Shown here one piece after another: positions 28,701-38,467 of a stretch of DNA of 55,404 nucleotides. The stretch is from Burkholderiales bacterium (lineage in GTDB: Bacteria > Pseudomonadota > Gammaproteobacteria > Burkholderiales > Burkholderiaceae_D). The notes under the pieces were generated by a model, which was given only the letters and a program-made list of their open reading frames with translations, made no database searches and had not been told where the DNA came from. A program made the translations under genes and the position numbers. Within the stretch, counting starts at the first letter, position 1; the number at the start of each line of letters is the position of its first letter. The DNA lies in NCBI GenBank assembly GCA_026399895.1, contig JAPLQC010000007.1, positions 1 through 55,404 on the forward strand. The letters are read 5' to 3'.

Positions 28701-29863
28701 GCTGAACCTTCAGCAGTCATCATCTGCTGCTCTTTACGCGGCGATGGCCAAAGCCCTGCTGGACGTGCCAACATGATTAGCACCAAGGCCAAGCCATACA
28801 ATAATTGACGCAGTACTTCAGCATCAATCCAGACCTGTCCGAACAAAGCCGTCTGTACAGGCTCGACCGTGTGACGCAACACTTCCGGCAACACCGCTAA
28901 TAACACTGCGCCCAGTACGACGCCGGGAATATGACCAATGCCACCGAGTACCACCATTGCCAGAATTGCGATCGAATCGGTTAGCGCGAATGACTCTGGC
29001 GAGATGAATCCCTGAAACGCTCCAAACATGGCGCCAGCAACGCCCCCGAAACTTGCGCCCATCGCGAACGCGAGCAACTTCATATTGCGAACATTGATAC
29101 CCATCGCCTTGGCCGCCGTCTCATCTTCACGAATCGCTATCCACGCACGACCCAAACGCGAATACTGCAAGCGAGATGAAAAGACAATGATCACTACACA
29201 CAGCAACAGGAAAAGATAGTAGTAAGCATTCACCGAAGGAATGACTAGATCACCGATCCTGACCACACCGGCCTCACCCGCCAGAGATACATCGCCAATG
29301 CGTATCGGATCAATGAGATTAATCCCTTGCGGACCATTAGTGATATTGATCGGACCATTCAGGTTATTCATGAAGATGCGAATGATCTCGCCAAATCCGA
29401 GTGTGACAATCGCCAGGTAGTCACCGCGCAGCTTGAGCGTTGGCGCACCAAGCAAAGCACCCGCGATACCTGCCACCAAGGCAGCCAGCGGTACGATCAA
29501 CCAGACGGACAGATGGATGCCTTGCGTCGCAATCGCCGGGCCCACGAACTCCGTCACCCATGTAGCTAACGCTGGGTAATCGATTTGCAAGGACTCAATC
29601 GTTGCGACCAGTTGGGGTGACGACAATAATCCGGCAAGGTAGGCGCCGATCGCAAAGAAAGCCACATAGCCAAGATCGAGCAAACCGGCAAAACCAACCA
29701 CAATGTTCAAGCCGAGTGCCAGCATGATGTACAGCAGCGCGACATCAGCGATACGCACCCAGGCATTCCCGAAGGGTGCGGCAAGAAAAGGGAAAACCAG
29801 CACCGCGATAACTAGCAGCGCGAGTTTGATACGCGATGACGAGGCGACTTCAGTCGTACGCAT
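28697..29863 (-). CDS. livM: Branched-chain amino-acid ABC transporter permease LivM (cluster 1)
   Basis: Inner-membrane permease of the LIV importer. The 388-residue protein has around ten hydrophobic segments, the motif NIVVGFAGLLDLGYVAFFAIGAY, GAPTLKLRGDYLAIVTLGFGEI, and an EAA-like loop REDETAAKAMGINVRNMKLLAFA that contacts the ATPases. The spacing is 18 bp to livH upstream and a 4-bp overlap with livG downstream. Confidence 0.94.
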   Translation of the reverse strand: MRTTEVASSSRIKLALLVIAVLVFPFLAAPFGNAWVRIADVALLYIMLALGLNIVVGFAGLLDLGYVAFFAIGAYLAGLLSSPQLVATIESLQIDYPALATWVTEFVGPAIATQGIHLSVWLIVPLAALVAGIAGALLGAPTLKLRGDYLAIVTLGFGEIIRIFMNNLNGPINITNGPQGINLIDPIRIGDVSLAGEAGVVRIGDLVIPSVNAYYYLFLLLCVVIIVFSSRLQYSRLGRAWIAIREDETAAKAMGINVRNMKLLAFAMGASFGGVAGAMFGAFQGFISPESFALTDSIAILAMVVLGGIGHIPGVVLGAVLLAVLPEVLRHTVEPVQTALFGQVWIDAEVLRQLLYGLALVLIMLARPAGLWPSPRKEQQMMTAEGSA

Positions 29864-29881
29864 GCAACCGGGCTCCCTGCA

Positions 29882-30811
29882 TCACGAACGATCAGCGACT
29901 CGCTCGCCCATCAATCCCGATGGTCGCAGCGTGAGCACCAGAATCAGCACAATGAATGCAAATATGTCCTGGTAGTGACTACCCAGCACACCCGCAGTCA
30001 AGTCACCGATATAGCCCGCACCCAGACTCTCGATTAGGCCGAGCAAAATACCGCCCAGCATGGCGCCATAAATATTCCCGATGCCGCCGAGCACAGCGGC
30101 CGAGAAGGCTTTGAGTCCCGGCACGAAGCCCATCGCAAACTGCGCAGAAGCATAGTTCGCTGCCCACATCACGCCGGCTACTGCGGCCAAGGTCGCGCCA
30201 ATCGCGAAGGTCAACATGATCACGCGATTCGCGTCGACGCCCATCAACGCAGCAACGCGCGGGTTCTCGGCAACTGCGCGCATGGCGCGACCGATACGGG
30301 TACGCTCAACCAGCAGGGTGAGTGCCAGCATGGCGACGAAGGCAAGCACCAGCAAGAGTATCTGTGTCGGCGTGATCAAGCCACCGGCAACATGCAAAGG
30401 CGCGACCGGCAGCACTTGCGGAAACGGTAGCGGATCGCGGCCCCACAACATCATGGCGAATGTTTGCAAAAGAATAGAAACGCCGATCGCTGTGATCAAG
30501 GGCGCGAGTCGCGGCGCATTGCGTAAACGACGATACGCGATACGCTCGATCAAGAGACTCACAATGACGCAGACCGGCACAGCACCCAACACGGCGATGG
30601 CCAACTTGACGAGGCCGGGCCACTCAGGCACCCAATGCTGTAGTAATTGCAGAATCGACCAACCGGTGAGTGCGCCAATCATCAACACATCACCGTGGGC
30701 AAAGTTGATTAGATTCAGTACACCGTAGACCATGGTGTACCCCAGCGCGATCAAGGCATACATGCTGCCCAGCACCAAACCATTAATCAGCTGCTGGACT
30801 AGCATCTCCAT
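29882..30811 (-). CDS. livH: Branched-chain amino-acid ABC transporter permease LivH (cluster 1)
   Basis: Second inner-membrane permease of the importer. The 309-residue protein starts QQLINGLVLGSMYALIALGYTMVYG and has NLINFAHGDVLMIGA, the ATPase-contacting loop RAVAENPRVAALMGVDANRV and GFVPGLKAFSAAVLGGIGN. Its ATG lies only 5 bp after the ispH stop codon, so this transporter operon appears to be read together with fkpB-ispH. Confidence 0.94.
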   Translation of the reverse strand: MEMLVQQLINGLVLGSMYALIALGYTMVYGVLNLINFAHGDVLMIGALTGWSILQLLQHWVPEWPGLVKLAIAVLGAVPVCVIVSLLIERIAYRRLRNAPRLAPLITAIGVSILLQTFAMMLWGRDPLPFPQVLPVAPLHVAGGLITPTQILLLVLAFVAMLALTLLVERTRIGRAMRAVAENPRVAALMGVDANRVIMLTFAIGATLAAVAGVMWAANYASAQFAMGFVPGLKAFSAAVLGGIGNIYGAMLGGILLGLIESLGAGYIGDLTAGVLGSHYQDIFAFIVLILVLTLRPSGLMGERVADRS

Positions 30812-30816
30812 CGTGA

Positions 30817-31767
30817 TTACTGATGCTCTGGTCGCGCCGATAGTCCTTTCGGCAGCGGGAAGGTGACATGTTCTTGGACGCCATCAAGCTCACGAACCGA
30901 GGTCACCCCCATCGCTCGCAAGCGTGTGATTACCTGCTGCACCAGCACCTCGGGCGCTGATGCACCCGCAGTCACACCGATGCGAGTCTTGCCCTCGGTC
31001 CAAGCGGCATCGATCTGGCTGGCGTCATCCACCATGTAGGACTCAACGCCGTTTTTCTCTGCAACCTCACGCAGCCGACTTGAGTTCGAACTGCTGGGGC
31101 TGCCGACCACGATGAGCAGGTCAACTTGGGGCGCCATGAATTTCACCGCCTGCTGCCGGTTGGTCGTGGCGTAGCAAATATCGCTTTTCTTGGGCTCGGC
31201 CACATTTGGAAACCGACGCTTGAGCGCATCGATAATGCCGGCGGTATCGTCCACCGAGAGTGTGGTCTGGGTCACGTAAGCCAAGCGATTCGGATCACGC
31301 ACTTGCAGTTGCTCGATGTCTTCGATCGTTTCGATCAAGTACATGCCGTCGTCCGACTGTCCCATGGTGCCCTCAACCTCAGGATGACCATGGTGACCAA
31401 TCATGACGATCTCCATACCCTCGGCGCGCATCTTGGCAACCTCGACATGCACCTTGGTCACCAGTGGGCAAGTGGCATCGAACACATTCAAGCCGCGCGA
31501 ATCAGCCTCGACTTTCACTGCACGCGAGACGCCATGGGCCGAGAACACCAAATGGCTACCAGGTGGCACCTCGGCCAAGTCTTCAACAAAGATCGCGCCT
31601 TTGGCGCTTAACTCATCAACGACATACCGGTTGTGAACAATTTCATGACGAACGTAAATCGGTGCGCCGAATTGCGCGATCGCGCGCTCAACAATCTCAA
31701 TGGCGCGGTCAACCCCGGCACAAAATCCGCGTGGCTGCGCGAGTAGAATTTCTTTCGACTGCTCCAC
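30817..31767 (-). CDS. ispH: 4-hydroxy-3-methylbut-2-enyl diphosphate reductase
   Basis: Last enzyme of the MEP isoprenoid pathway. This 4Fe-4S protein makes IPP and DMAPP. The three cluster cysteines are visible in [10 protein letters not shown] (Cys16), [11 protein letters not shown] and [10 protein letters not shown]. Catalytic motifs [22 protein letters not shown] and [10 protein letters not shown] are intact. The start is GTG with a GGGGG-type ribosome site before it. Length is 316 residues, as expected. It follows fkpB by 11 bp, a classic pairing. Confidence 0.97.
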   Translation of the reverse strand: MEQSKEILLAQPRGFCAGVDRAIEIVERAIAQFGAPIYVRHEIVHNRYVVDELSAKGAIFVEDLAEVPPGSHLVFSAHGVSRAVKVEADSRGLNVFDATCPLVTKVHVEVAKMRAEGMEIVMIGHHGHPEVEGTMGQSDDGMYLIETIEDIEQLQVRDPNRLAYVTQTTLSVDDTAGIIDALKRRFPNVAEPKKSDICYATTNRQQAVKFMAPQVDLLIVVGSPSSSNSSRLREVAEKNGVESYMVDDASQIDAAWTEGKTRIGVTAGASAPEVLVQQVITRLRAMGVTSVRELDGVQEHVTFPLPKGLSARPEHQ

Positions 31768-31778
31768 CTTCGCCCCCT

Positions 31779-32234
31779 TTAAAGAATTCCGATAATGTTC
31801 ACTTCAAATTTCACCGACCTACCTGCGAGCGGATGGTTGAAGTCGAACAAAGCGTCATCTTCGCCCAACTCTAGCAACATGCCCGCGAAGCGCCCACCGC
31901 CGGGCGCCGAGAAATCCACCAGATCGCCAACGGCGTAGTTCGCGTCTTCGCTCGAGTGCTGACGCAGCGTCGCCATTGATACCCGCTGCACCAAGTCCGC
32001 ATTACGAGGACCAAACGCCTCGCCCGGCGCGAGCTCGAACACGCGCTGCGCACCCTCCGGTAAACCAAGCAGCTTCGCCTCCAATGCAGGAGAGAGCTGA
32101 CCGGCCCCGAGTTGAAGCGTGGCCGGGTTTTCGGCAAAGGTGCTGACAATATCGCGCCCATCGTCTGCGCTCAGCCGGTAATGCAATGTCAGGAAAGCCC
32201 CCTCTGCGACAACGGGATGTGGCGAATTCAGCAT
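31779..32234 (-). CDS. fkpB: FKBP-type peptidyl-prolyl isomerase, SlpA type
   Basis: SlyD-like prolyl isomerase. The 151-residue protein has [25 protein letters not shown] near the N-terminus, the [29 protein letters not shown] region entering the flap domain, and the closing [21 protein letters not shown]. It is upstream of ispH, as in most beta- and gammaproteobacteria, and divergent from radC. Confidence 0.94.
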   Translation of the reverse strand: MLNSPHPVVAEGAFLTLHYRLSADDGRDIVSTFAENPATLQLGAGQLSPALEAKLLGLPEGAQRVFELAPGEAFGPRNADLVQRVSMATLRQHSSEDANYAVGDLVDFSAPGGGRFAGMLLELGEDDALFDFNHPLAGRSVKFEVNIIGIL

Positions 32235-32359
32235 TAATCAGCAGGTTTTTTTCGAATTTCCTATTGTAAGCCAGCCGACGGCGTACGTTCGGCCTGGATT
32301 CTGCAAACGATCACGCTAGGATGCGCAGCTGTTTTCACCACCATTCAAACATTTCTACG

Positions 32360-33034
32360 ATGCGCATCACCGACCTGCCGCCAGAACTGCGTCCGCGTGA
32401 ACGCCTACTCGCCAAGGGTGCCGCCGCACTCACCGATGCCGAACTGATCGCCATCCTCCTACGCACAGGCATCGGCGGCATGAGCGCTATCGAGCTTGGG
32501 CAATCGCTGATTGACCGCTTTGGCTCAATGCCTCGGCTGCTCGCGGCGACGGCACCAGAGCTGGAGGCGATTCGGGGGCTAGGCATCGCCAAGCGCGCCG
32601 AGCTGCTCGCGATTACCGAGATCCAGCGACGGGCACTGACAGCGCTATTAGCCGAAGGACCTGTACTCGACACACCGCAGCGGGTGATGATGTTCCTCCG
32701 ACATCGCTTCAATGCCCTGCTAAACGAGAGCTTTGTCGGCTTATTCACCGATGTTCAACACCGTTTGATCGCGATTGAGGATTTCGGCAGCGGCGCGCTG
32801 CAGCGGGTGGCCATTTACCCGCGAGAGATCATCCGGGCAGCGCTGCGGCATAACGCGGCAGCGGTGGTATTCGCGCATAACCACCCGAGCGGTCGTGCCG
32901 AGCCGAGCGATCTCGACAAGGCCTTGACCCGGAAGCTGAAGGACGCGATGGGCTGTATCGAGGTCAGCCTGCTCGACCACTTGATCGTCACGCCAGAGGA
33001 TGTCTGGTCTTTTCGCGCCAACGGTCTGTGCTGA
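32360..33034 (+). CDS. radC: RadC family JAB-domain protein
   Basis: The 224-residue protein has an N-terminal helix-hairpin-helix region (LPPELRPRERLLAKGAAALTDAELIAILLRTG) and a C-terminal JAMM metal-binding domain with AHNHPSGRAEPSDLD. The historical link to DNA repair has been withdrawn in E. coli and the role remains uncertain. Start chosen at MRITDLPPELRP. Frames upstream are open but unrelated. Divergent from fkpB-ispH and upstream of rpmB-rpmG, a conserved neighbourhood. Confidence 0.95.
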   Translation: MRITDLPPELRPRERLLAKGAAALTDAELIAILLRTGIGGMSAIELGQSLIDRFGSMPRLLAATAPELEAIRGLGIAKRAELLAITEIQRRALTALLAEGPVLDTPQRVMMFLRHRFNALLNESFVGLFTDVQHRLIAIEDFGSGALQRVAIYPREIIRAALRHNAAAVVFAHNHPSGRAEPSDLDKALTRKLKDAMGCIEVSLLDHLIVTPEDVWSFRANGLC

Positions 33035-33115
33035 GCGGCTGAAAGTCCCGCAAACTCAAGAGAAATTGTTAAATATTTAGAGCGGCCTAGATTAACAATT
33101 TATTTTCGCAAGTGC

Positions 33116-33144
33116 TTGAATATACTTAATTTTTTCAGTATACT
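33116..33144 (+). promoter_or_regulatory. Strong promoter for rpmB-rpmG
   Basis: TTGAAT (33116-33121), 17-bp spacer, TATACT (33139-33144), in an AT-rich stretch that contrasts with the surrounding DNA. The rpmB start codon lies 41 bp after the -10 box. Confidence 0.8.
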
Positions 33145-33185
33145 CGCGCCTCTTCCAAATATTGGGAATTTTCAAGGAGTCTGCT

Positions 33186-33422
33186 GTGGCACGTGTATGC
33201 GAAGTAACCGGGAAAAAGCCGATGAGCGGCAACAATGTTTCCCACGCCAACAATAAGACCAAGCGCCGCTTCCTGCCCAACCTGCAGAACCGCCGCTTCT
33301 GGGTCGAGTCGGAAAACCGCTGGGTTCGCCTGCGCTTATCAAACGCCGGCCTGCGTATTATCGACAAACTCGGGATTGAGGCCGTGCTCGCTGACATGCG
33401 CGCACGCGGTACCAAGGTCTAA
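33186..33422 (+). CDS. rpmB: 50S ribosomal protein L28
   Basis: Large-subunit protein of 78 residues, the normal size. It starts from GTG as (M)[20 protein letters not shown] and continues [18 protein letters not shown] to the family end [16 protein letters not shown] at 33173-33178 sets the GTG start. The gene is followed 27 bp later by rpmG. No zinc-binding CxxC pairs are seen. Confidence 0.97.
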   Translation: MARVCEVTGKKPMSGNNVSHANNKTKRRFLPNLQNRRFWVESENRWVRLRLSNAGLRIIDKLGIEAVLADMRARGTKV

Positions 33423-33449
33423 TCAAATCAAGGAATAGGAAAAGACATC

Positions 33450-33620
33450 ATGGCAACCAGCAAAGGCCGCGAAAAAATCAAGCTTGAGTCGACTGCAGGC
33501 ACCGGTCACTTTTACACCACCACCAAGAACAAGCGCACGATGCCCGAAAAAATGACGATCACTAAGTTTGATCCGAAAGCGCGCAAGCACGTCGAATACA
33601 AAGAAACAAAAATCAAGTAA
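33450..33620 (+). CDS. rpmG: 50S ribosomal protein L33
   Basis: A 56-residue large-subunit protein starting [17 protein letters not shown]. It has the family segments [18 protein letters not shown] and [18 protein letters not shown]. It has no cysteines, so it is the zinc-independent form. AGGAATAGGA lies upstream. It is second in the rpmB-rpmG unit and followed by a terminator. Confidence 0.97.
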   Translation: MATSKGREKIKLESTAGTGHFYTTTKNKRTMPEKMTITKFDPKARKHVEYKETKIK

Positions 33621-33647
33621 TCGCGCGCAAGAAAGACAGTACCCAAC

Positions 33648-33677
33648 AAAAACCCGCTCACAGGAGCGGGTTTTTTA
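33648..33677 (+). terminator. Intrinsic terminator after rpmG
   Basis: Stem aaacccgctc / gagcgggttt with a 4-base loop, followed by further T residues. Confidence 0.92.
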
Positions 33678-33761
33678 TTGCGGCTAGCACGCTAGTCAGC
33701 GGTTAGCCTAAGTCAAGCATGGTCAGCAACGCGCCCGAGGCAAAGCGCTCGCTGATTAGCT

Positions 33762-34970
33762 TTAAGCGTAAGTGCGCAGCCGTAGCGAAAACTCACGCAG
33801 CGAGCTTATACCTGAAGCCTCCGCGCGCGCGCACCAGTCACGCAACTGCTGCAGCAACTGATCGCTGGTGAAATGGGAACGCTCCCAAATCGCCCCTAAC
33901 TCGACACGCATCTCGTGCATGGTTTTCAGCGCCTTGCTGTGCTCAAACAGCTCTGACAATTGCTGCTTCTGGCTGGTCTCAAGGCTGGTCGGCTCCTGCT
34001 GCAGCAACTTCTTGGAAGACCTCAAGAAACCCGACTCCAATGCGGAGCTGGCACGAATCTGATCCACTTCATCACGCCAGGCGCTGCGCAAAGAACGTGC
34101 GTACTTCGCCATCACGTCATAGCGGTTGGCCACAACTGCATGCAGGGTATCCAAATCAGCGACCAGCTTGCTGCTGTCGAACTTGGGCTCTGGCGCGACT
34201 TTCTTCACCTTCGCCAGACCAAAAAAGGCCAAGATGGAGATGTACATCCAGCCGATGTCGAACTCATACCACTTGGCCGACAGCTTGGCCGACGTACCGA
34301 AAGTGTGGTGATTGTTGTGCAGTTCTTCACCACCGATGATGATGCCGATCGGAAGAATATTGGTGGAGGCGTCTTTGCACTCAAAATTACGGTAGCCCCA
34401 GTAGTGGCCGATACCGTTGATGACGCCCGCTGCGGTCACCGGGATCCAAGCCATTTGAATGGCCCAGACCGTGAGGCCCAGAACACCAAACAACAAGACA
34501 TTAATGACCAGCATCAGCGACACGCCGAGTGCTGAGTGCTTGGTGTAAACATTGCGCTCGATCCAGTCGTCCGGCGTTCCGTGGCCGTATTTTTCGATGG
34601 TCTCGCGGTTTTTCGCTTCTATCCGGTACAGCTCAGCGCCTTCGAACACGACGGTCTCAATGCCGCGGGTGATCGGGCTATGCGGGTCTTCGACAGTTTC
34701 ACATTTCGCGTGGTGCTTGCGGTGAATAGCTGCCCACTCCTTGGTCACCATGCCGGTGGTCATCCACAGCCAGAAACGGAAGAAGTGACTGGGAATGGCG
34801 TGCAAATCGAGCGCCCGGTGCGCTTGGCAACGATGCAAAAAGATAGTGACGCCCGCAATCGTGATGTGCGTGACCGCCAGTGTAAACAACAGGATTTGCC
34901 ACCCGGTTGCGTGCGTAATGCCATTGAGCAGGAAATCGAGGACGAGATCCAAGCCGGAATGATGAGTCAT
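33762..34970 (-). CDS. Membrane fatty acid desaturase (delta-9 type)
   Basis: Membrane di-iron desaturase that inserts a double bond in fatty acyl chains. The 402-residue protein has the three His boxes HRCQAH (near residue 46), HRKHH (near residue 83) and HNNHH (in EELHNNHHTFG), spaced by hydrophobic segments. After the desaturase core, a soluble helical extension of roughly 120 residues (LDTLHAVVANRYDVMAKYARSL onward) is present. Start at MTHHSGLDL has GGAGAG in front. It faces the rpmB-rpmG unit. Likely role is membrane-fluidity control. Confidence 0.9.
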   Translation of the reverse strand: MTHHSGLDLVLDFLLNGITHATGWQILLFTLAVTHITIAGVTIFLHRCQAHRALDLHAIPSHFFRFWLWMTTGMVTKEWAAIHRKHHAKCETVEDPHSPITRGIETVVFEGAELYRIEAKNRETIEKYGHGTPDDWIERNVYTKHSALGVSLMLVINVLLFGVLGLTVWAIQMAWIPVTAAGVINGIGHYWGYRNFECKDASTNILPIGIIIGGEELHNNHHTFGTSAKLSAKWYEFDIGWMYISILAFFGLAKVKKVAPEPKFDSSKLVADLDTLHAVVANRYDVMAKYARSLRSAWRDEVDQIRASSALESGFLRSSKKLLQQEPTSLETSQKQQLSELFEHSKALKTMHEMRVELGAIWERSHFTSDQLLQQLRDWCARAEASGISSLREFSLRLRTYA

Positions 34971-35114
34971 TTTCTCTCCAAACAATCTACAAACGGAAGG
35001 GGACTGCACGCCCCCGGCCCGCGCCGATATTCTACGTGGTTTTACGCTGGAAAGCCCGCGATTTCGGCTCTATTAACTAATAAGCCATTTCAAATCAAAG
35101 GATTACGGGCTTTA

Positions 35115-36371
35115 TCAGGTACCGGCCGGCAAGATCGATGACAGATGAACGTTTTGCTCATTCAGCAACTTCAGCAAGGCCAGGTTCATCGCTGACTGCG
35201 AATTGCTTTTAAGTTTCACCGGGTCGTCAATCCAGACCGCTGCCTCGATCTCGAGCCCCTCCAGACCCATTGAGAGCAACAGCGCGCTTGGTGCTGGCTT
35301 TTCAAGGACTTGGGGCAGCGTTGCCAGCGCGACGGGTATCGCCTCCAGCAAGCGGGTGACGTCGGTACCATGCGCGACCTTGAAGCTACTGCTGATGCGG
35401 GTATGGCGATCACTCAAACTGAAATTTTGCACCGGTTGCGACACCAGCATTTCGTTTGGGATGATGGCCTCAATACCGTCACCGCCTCGCAGCACGGTAT
35501 AGCGGGTATTGATCTGCACAATCTGCCCGCTGTACTTCTCGACGCTGACCAGATCACCAATCGTCAAACTGCGCTCGAGCAGTACCACGAAGCCGGAAAC
35601 ATAGCTGCTCACTAGCTTTTGCAGACCCAAGCCCAGGCCAACACCAAGCGCACCACCAAAGACTGACAGCACGGTCAAATCAATACCGACCAGGGAGAGG
35701 CTGATCAGTACCGCGACCAGAATCAGCAGGCCCCGCCCGACGCGCGCCAACACTGCGCGCAGTGAGCTGTGCATGCTATTGAGCCGCATCAGACGTTGCT
35801 CGAACACAGCGGCAGCCCAGAGCGCAAGCAGCAGCGTGATGGCTACCCAAATGAGTGCCAGCAATACAACGAGTAGCGATTCATGATGCCGACCGATTGG
35901 TAGCTTAGTCTGTTCAAGATACTCAACAAACTCAGGCCATAACCCGGTGATGTAAAGCGCCACACCAGTCCAGATGACTAGCGCAATGGCTTGCTCAAAC
36001 GTTTGCAGGATCAATCCAGCCCGACCATCTGGCGCGAAAACTTGTCGCAACAAATAGAACGCGGCACGAATCAGCAGATACGACAATGCCAGCGGGACTG
36101 CAATGCGCAACAAGCCGACACTTTGATAGGTTGAGAGCACGCGGCTGGCGAGCGTAACGAAAACCAGAATCAGCAAGGGCGTCAGTAATCGCCGCAAGCT
36201 GGTATTGGCGGCCCCAATCGCATCGGGTTGCCCCGCTAGCCGTCGACTCAGCAATCGCGACAACCACCAACCGAGCGTGACACAGCACGCCAGCGCCAGC
36301 AGCTGCCACTGCAAATTTGGATCATTGATATCGGCCAACAGTTGCGACCAGAGATTTTGTGCAGAGTTCAT
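35115..36371 (-). CDS. Mechanosensitive ion channel family protein (MscS type)
   Basis: A 418-residue inner-membrane protein with about six hydrophobic segments. The pore-lining MscS signature is ALGVGLGLGLQKLVSSYVSGFVVLLERS, followed by the beta-domain GDLVSVEKYSGQIVQINTRYTVLRGGDGIEAIIPNEML. The N-terminus is longer than E. coli MscS and has extra membrane helices. It likely protects against hypo-osmotic shock. It lies on the same strand as the RsmB-like gene 84 bp upstream. Confidence 0.9.
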   Translation of the reverse strand: MNSAQNLWSQLLADINDPNLQWQLLALACCVTLGWWLSRLLSRRLAGQPDAIGAANTSLRRLLTPLLILVFVTLASRVLSTYQSVGLLRIAVPLALSYLLIRAAFYLLRQVFAPDGRAGLILQTFEQAIALVIWTGVALYITGLWPEFVEYLEQTKLPIGRHHESLLVVLLALIWVAITLLLALWAAAVFEQRLMRLNSMHSSLRAVLARVGRGLLILVAVLISLSLVGIDLTVLSVFGGALGVGLGLGLQKLVSSYVSGFVVLLERSLTIGDLVSVEKYSGQIVQINTRYTVLRGGDGIEAIIPNEMLVSQPVQNFSLSDRHTRISSSFKVAHGTDVTRLLEAIPVALATLPQVLEKPAPSALLLSMGLEGLEIEAAVWIDDPVKLKSNSQSAMNLALLKLLNEQNVHLSSILPAGT

Positions 36372-36455
36372 CGAGATTCCAGCAAAGCGGCATCACGCAG
36401 ATACCGGATCATCATCTCAAGGTGTGGCATACACCTCGACGGCGCTAATTTTTCC

Positions 36456-37712
36456 TCATGTCACACGTTCGAGCACTGCTGCGAAGAACCCATCAGTCGC
36501 ATGAAGATGCGGCAATAGCTGCAAGGTGTCGCCCGTATCCAGCGCAATCTTTTGTTCTGCCAGTACGTCACGCGCAGGCACCAGCTTGTACTGCGCATGC
36601 TCGGATAAAAACTGCGTGATGATCGCCTGATTTTCTTCCACCAGCAGACTGCAAGTTGCGTAAACCAATCTTCCACCCGGTTTGGGTAAGCGCGCGGCGC
36701 TGCAGAGAATGCTGTACTGGCGAGCGCATAACTCGGCCACATCTTTGGGCTGCTGGCGCCACTTAATATCCGGGTTACGACGCAAGGTACCGAAACCACT
36801 GCACGGCGCATCGACCAGTACCCGATCGATTTTGCCAGCCAGTCGTTTGATCTTGGCATCATTCTCATGCGCGATCAGCACCGGATGCACATTCGAGAGA
36901 CCACTGCGCGCCAGTCGTGGCTTCAGCTTGGCGAGTCGTTTGTCGGACACGTCGAATGCATACAGACGACCGGTATTGCGCATAGCGGCACCTATGGCAA
37001 GTGTCTTGCCACCTGCACCCGCACAAAAATCGGCCACCATCTCACCACGCCGCGCTCCCAGTAACTGGGCTAGTAGCTGACTGCCCTCATCCTGAACCTC
37101 GATCGCACCTTGCTTGAAGATGAGCAGATTCTGCAACGCCGGCTTGGATTGCAAGCGTATGCCTTGCGGTGAATACGCCGAACGCTCAAAAGGAATAGCC
37201 GCCGCAGTCAGCGCCTCAAGCACCTGCTCGGCTGAGGACTGAATAGTATTAATTCGCAAATCAAGCGGTGCCGGGCGGTTAAGCGCATCCATCAACCGCT
37301 CGGATTCTTCTTCACCATACTGCTCGATGAAGCGCGCGCGTATCCATTCTGGAAAATTACTTCGCAATGAGGGCGACAGCGTCTTTCGATCGATACCCAT
37401 CACGTGCGTCAGCCAGGTGCGCTCCTGTTCGTCCAAGCCACCCAAGGCATCAATACCCGCAGTTTCAGCCAGCGCAAGTAATGCAACGCGACGCATCTGC
37501 GGGCCGCTGCCCGACTCGGAAAAATGCATCAGCACTAAACGATGACGTAGCAAAGCGTAAACCGCTTCAGCAATCGCGCCACGTTCACGTGAGCCGAGTT
37601 TGGGGTTCTCGCGGAAAAAACGCGACAGCGTGACATCGGCCGGACCGACAAATCGCAGCACCTCGCGCAACGCCTGCTCGGTACCACCGATCACCACCGG
37701 AGAGAGTCTCAT
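36456..37712 (-). CDS. rsmB: RsmB-like RNA (cytosine-C5) methyltransferase
   Basis: SAM-dependent m5C methyltransferase of the RsmB/NOP class. The 418-residue protein has an N-terminal NusB-like helical region (SRERGAIAEAVYALLRHRL) and SAM-binding VADFCAGAGGKTLAIGA. The catalytic cysteines are in VDAPCSGFGTLRRNPDIKW and VYATCSLLVEENQ. It is shorter and more divergent than E. coli RsmB, so target C967 of 16S rRNA is likely but unproven. It lies 45 bp downstream of purN, the usual neighbour in Burkholderiales. Confidence 0.88.
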   Translation of the reverse strand: MRLSPVVIGGTEQALREVLRFVGPADVTLSRFFRENPKLGSRERGAIAEAVYALLRHRLVLMHFSESGSGPQMRRVALLALAETAGIDALGGLDEQERTWLTHVMGIDRKTLSPSLRSNFPEWIRARFIEQYGEEESERLMDALNRPAPLDLRINTIQSSAEQVLEALTAAAIPFERSAYSPQGIRLQSKPALQNLLIFKQGAIEVQDEGSQLLAQLLGARRGEMVADFCAGAGGKTLAIGAAMRNTGRLYAFDVSDKRLAKLKPRLARSGLSNVHPVLIAHENDAKIKRLAGKIDRVLVDAPCSGFGTLRRNPDIKWRQQPKDVAELCARQYSILCSAARLPKPGGRLVYATCSLLVEENQAIITQFLSEHAQYKLVPARDVLAEQKIALDTGDTLQLLPHLHATDGFFAAVLERVT

Positions 37713-37757
37713 GCACTACCTTCAAGAATGCGATGTTTTGCAGGGATGGACAACACG

Positions 37758-38375
37758 TCAATCCGCTGTCGGTGCGCTTCGCCGCACGTGGTCACCGTCG
37801 AGCCGTATGCGTCCCTCGACGATACCGCGCACGGCTTCTGGATAAATCCGGTGTTCCTCCGCCAACACACGTTGCGCAAGCGTCTCTTCGTCGTCATCCT
37901 CGAACACCGGAACCACTGCCTGATCCACAATCGGCCCATGATCCAGGGTTTGGGTGACGAAATGAACCGTCGCGCCGTGGAACCGTACACCCGCCTCGAG
38001 CGCACGACGGTGCGTCGATAGGCCGGGAAAGCTGGGGAGTAAGGAGGGGTGGATATTGAGCAGATGCCCACGGTAGTGCTCAACGAAACCGGCACTCAGG
38101 ATGCGCATGAATCCCGCCAACACCACCAAATCCGGTTGAAAGAAATCGATTTGCTCGGCCAGTGCACGATCAAAACTGACACGGTCGGGGAAATTGCGAT
38201 GCTCTACGGTAGCGACTGGGATTCCTGCCAACTCAGCGGTGCGCAGTCCGGCTGCGTCGGCACGATTACTGATGACCGCCGCGATCCGAGCGGGCCACTT
38301 GTCGGCGGCTGCAGCACGGATAACGGCCTCCATGTTGCTGCCGCGACCCGAAATCAGGATCACGATATTTTTCAT
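37758..38375 (-). CDS. purN: Phosphoribosylglycinamide formyltransferase
   Basis: Purine-biosynthesis enzyme that transfers a formyl group from 10-formyl-THF to GAR. The 205-residue protein has VILISGRGSNMEAV, VISNRADAAGL, LVVLAGFMRILS, and the catalytic NIHPSLLPSFPGLSTH with the Asn-His pair and the later DHGPIVDQA Asp. ATG gives MKNIVILIS, as in the family. Confidence 0.97.
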   Translation of the reverse strand: MKNIVILISGRGSNMEAVIRAAAADKWPARIAAVISNRADAAGLRTAELAGIPVATVEHRNFPDRVSFDRALAEQIDFFQPDLVVLAGFMRILSAGFVEHYRGHLLNIHPSLLPSFPGLSTHRRALEAGVRFHGATVHFVTQTLDHGPIVDQAVVPVFEDDDEETLAQRVLAEEHRIYPEAVRGIVEGRIRLDGDHVRRSAPTAD

Positions 38376-38467
38376 GTCGCGGATTGTAGCAGCGAGGATT
38401 TACGCAGCAACGCCGATCAAGTGCGCTGATACATCTTTGTCGCCAAGCTGAGCGCTTGGCATACCCA

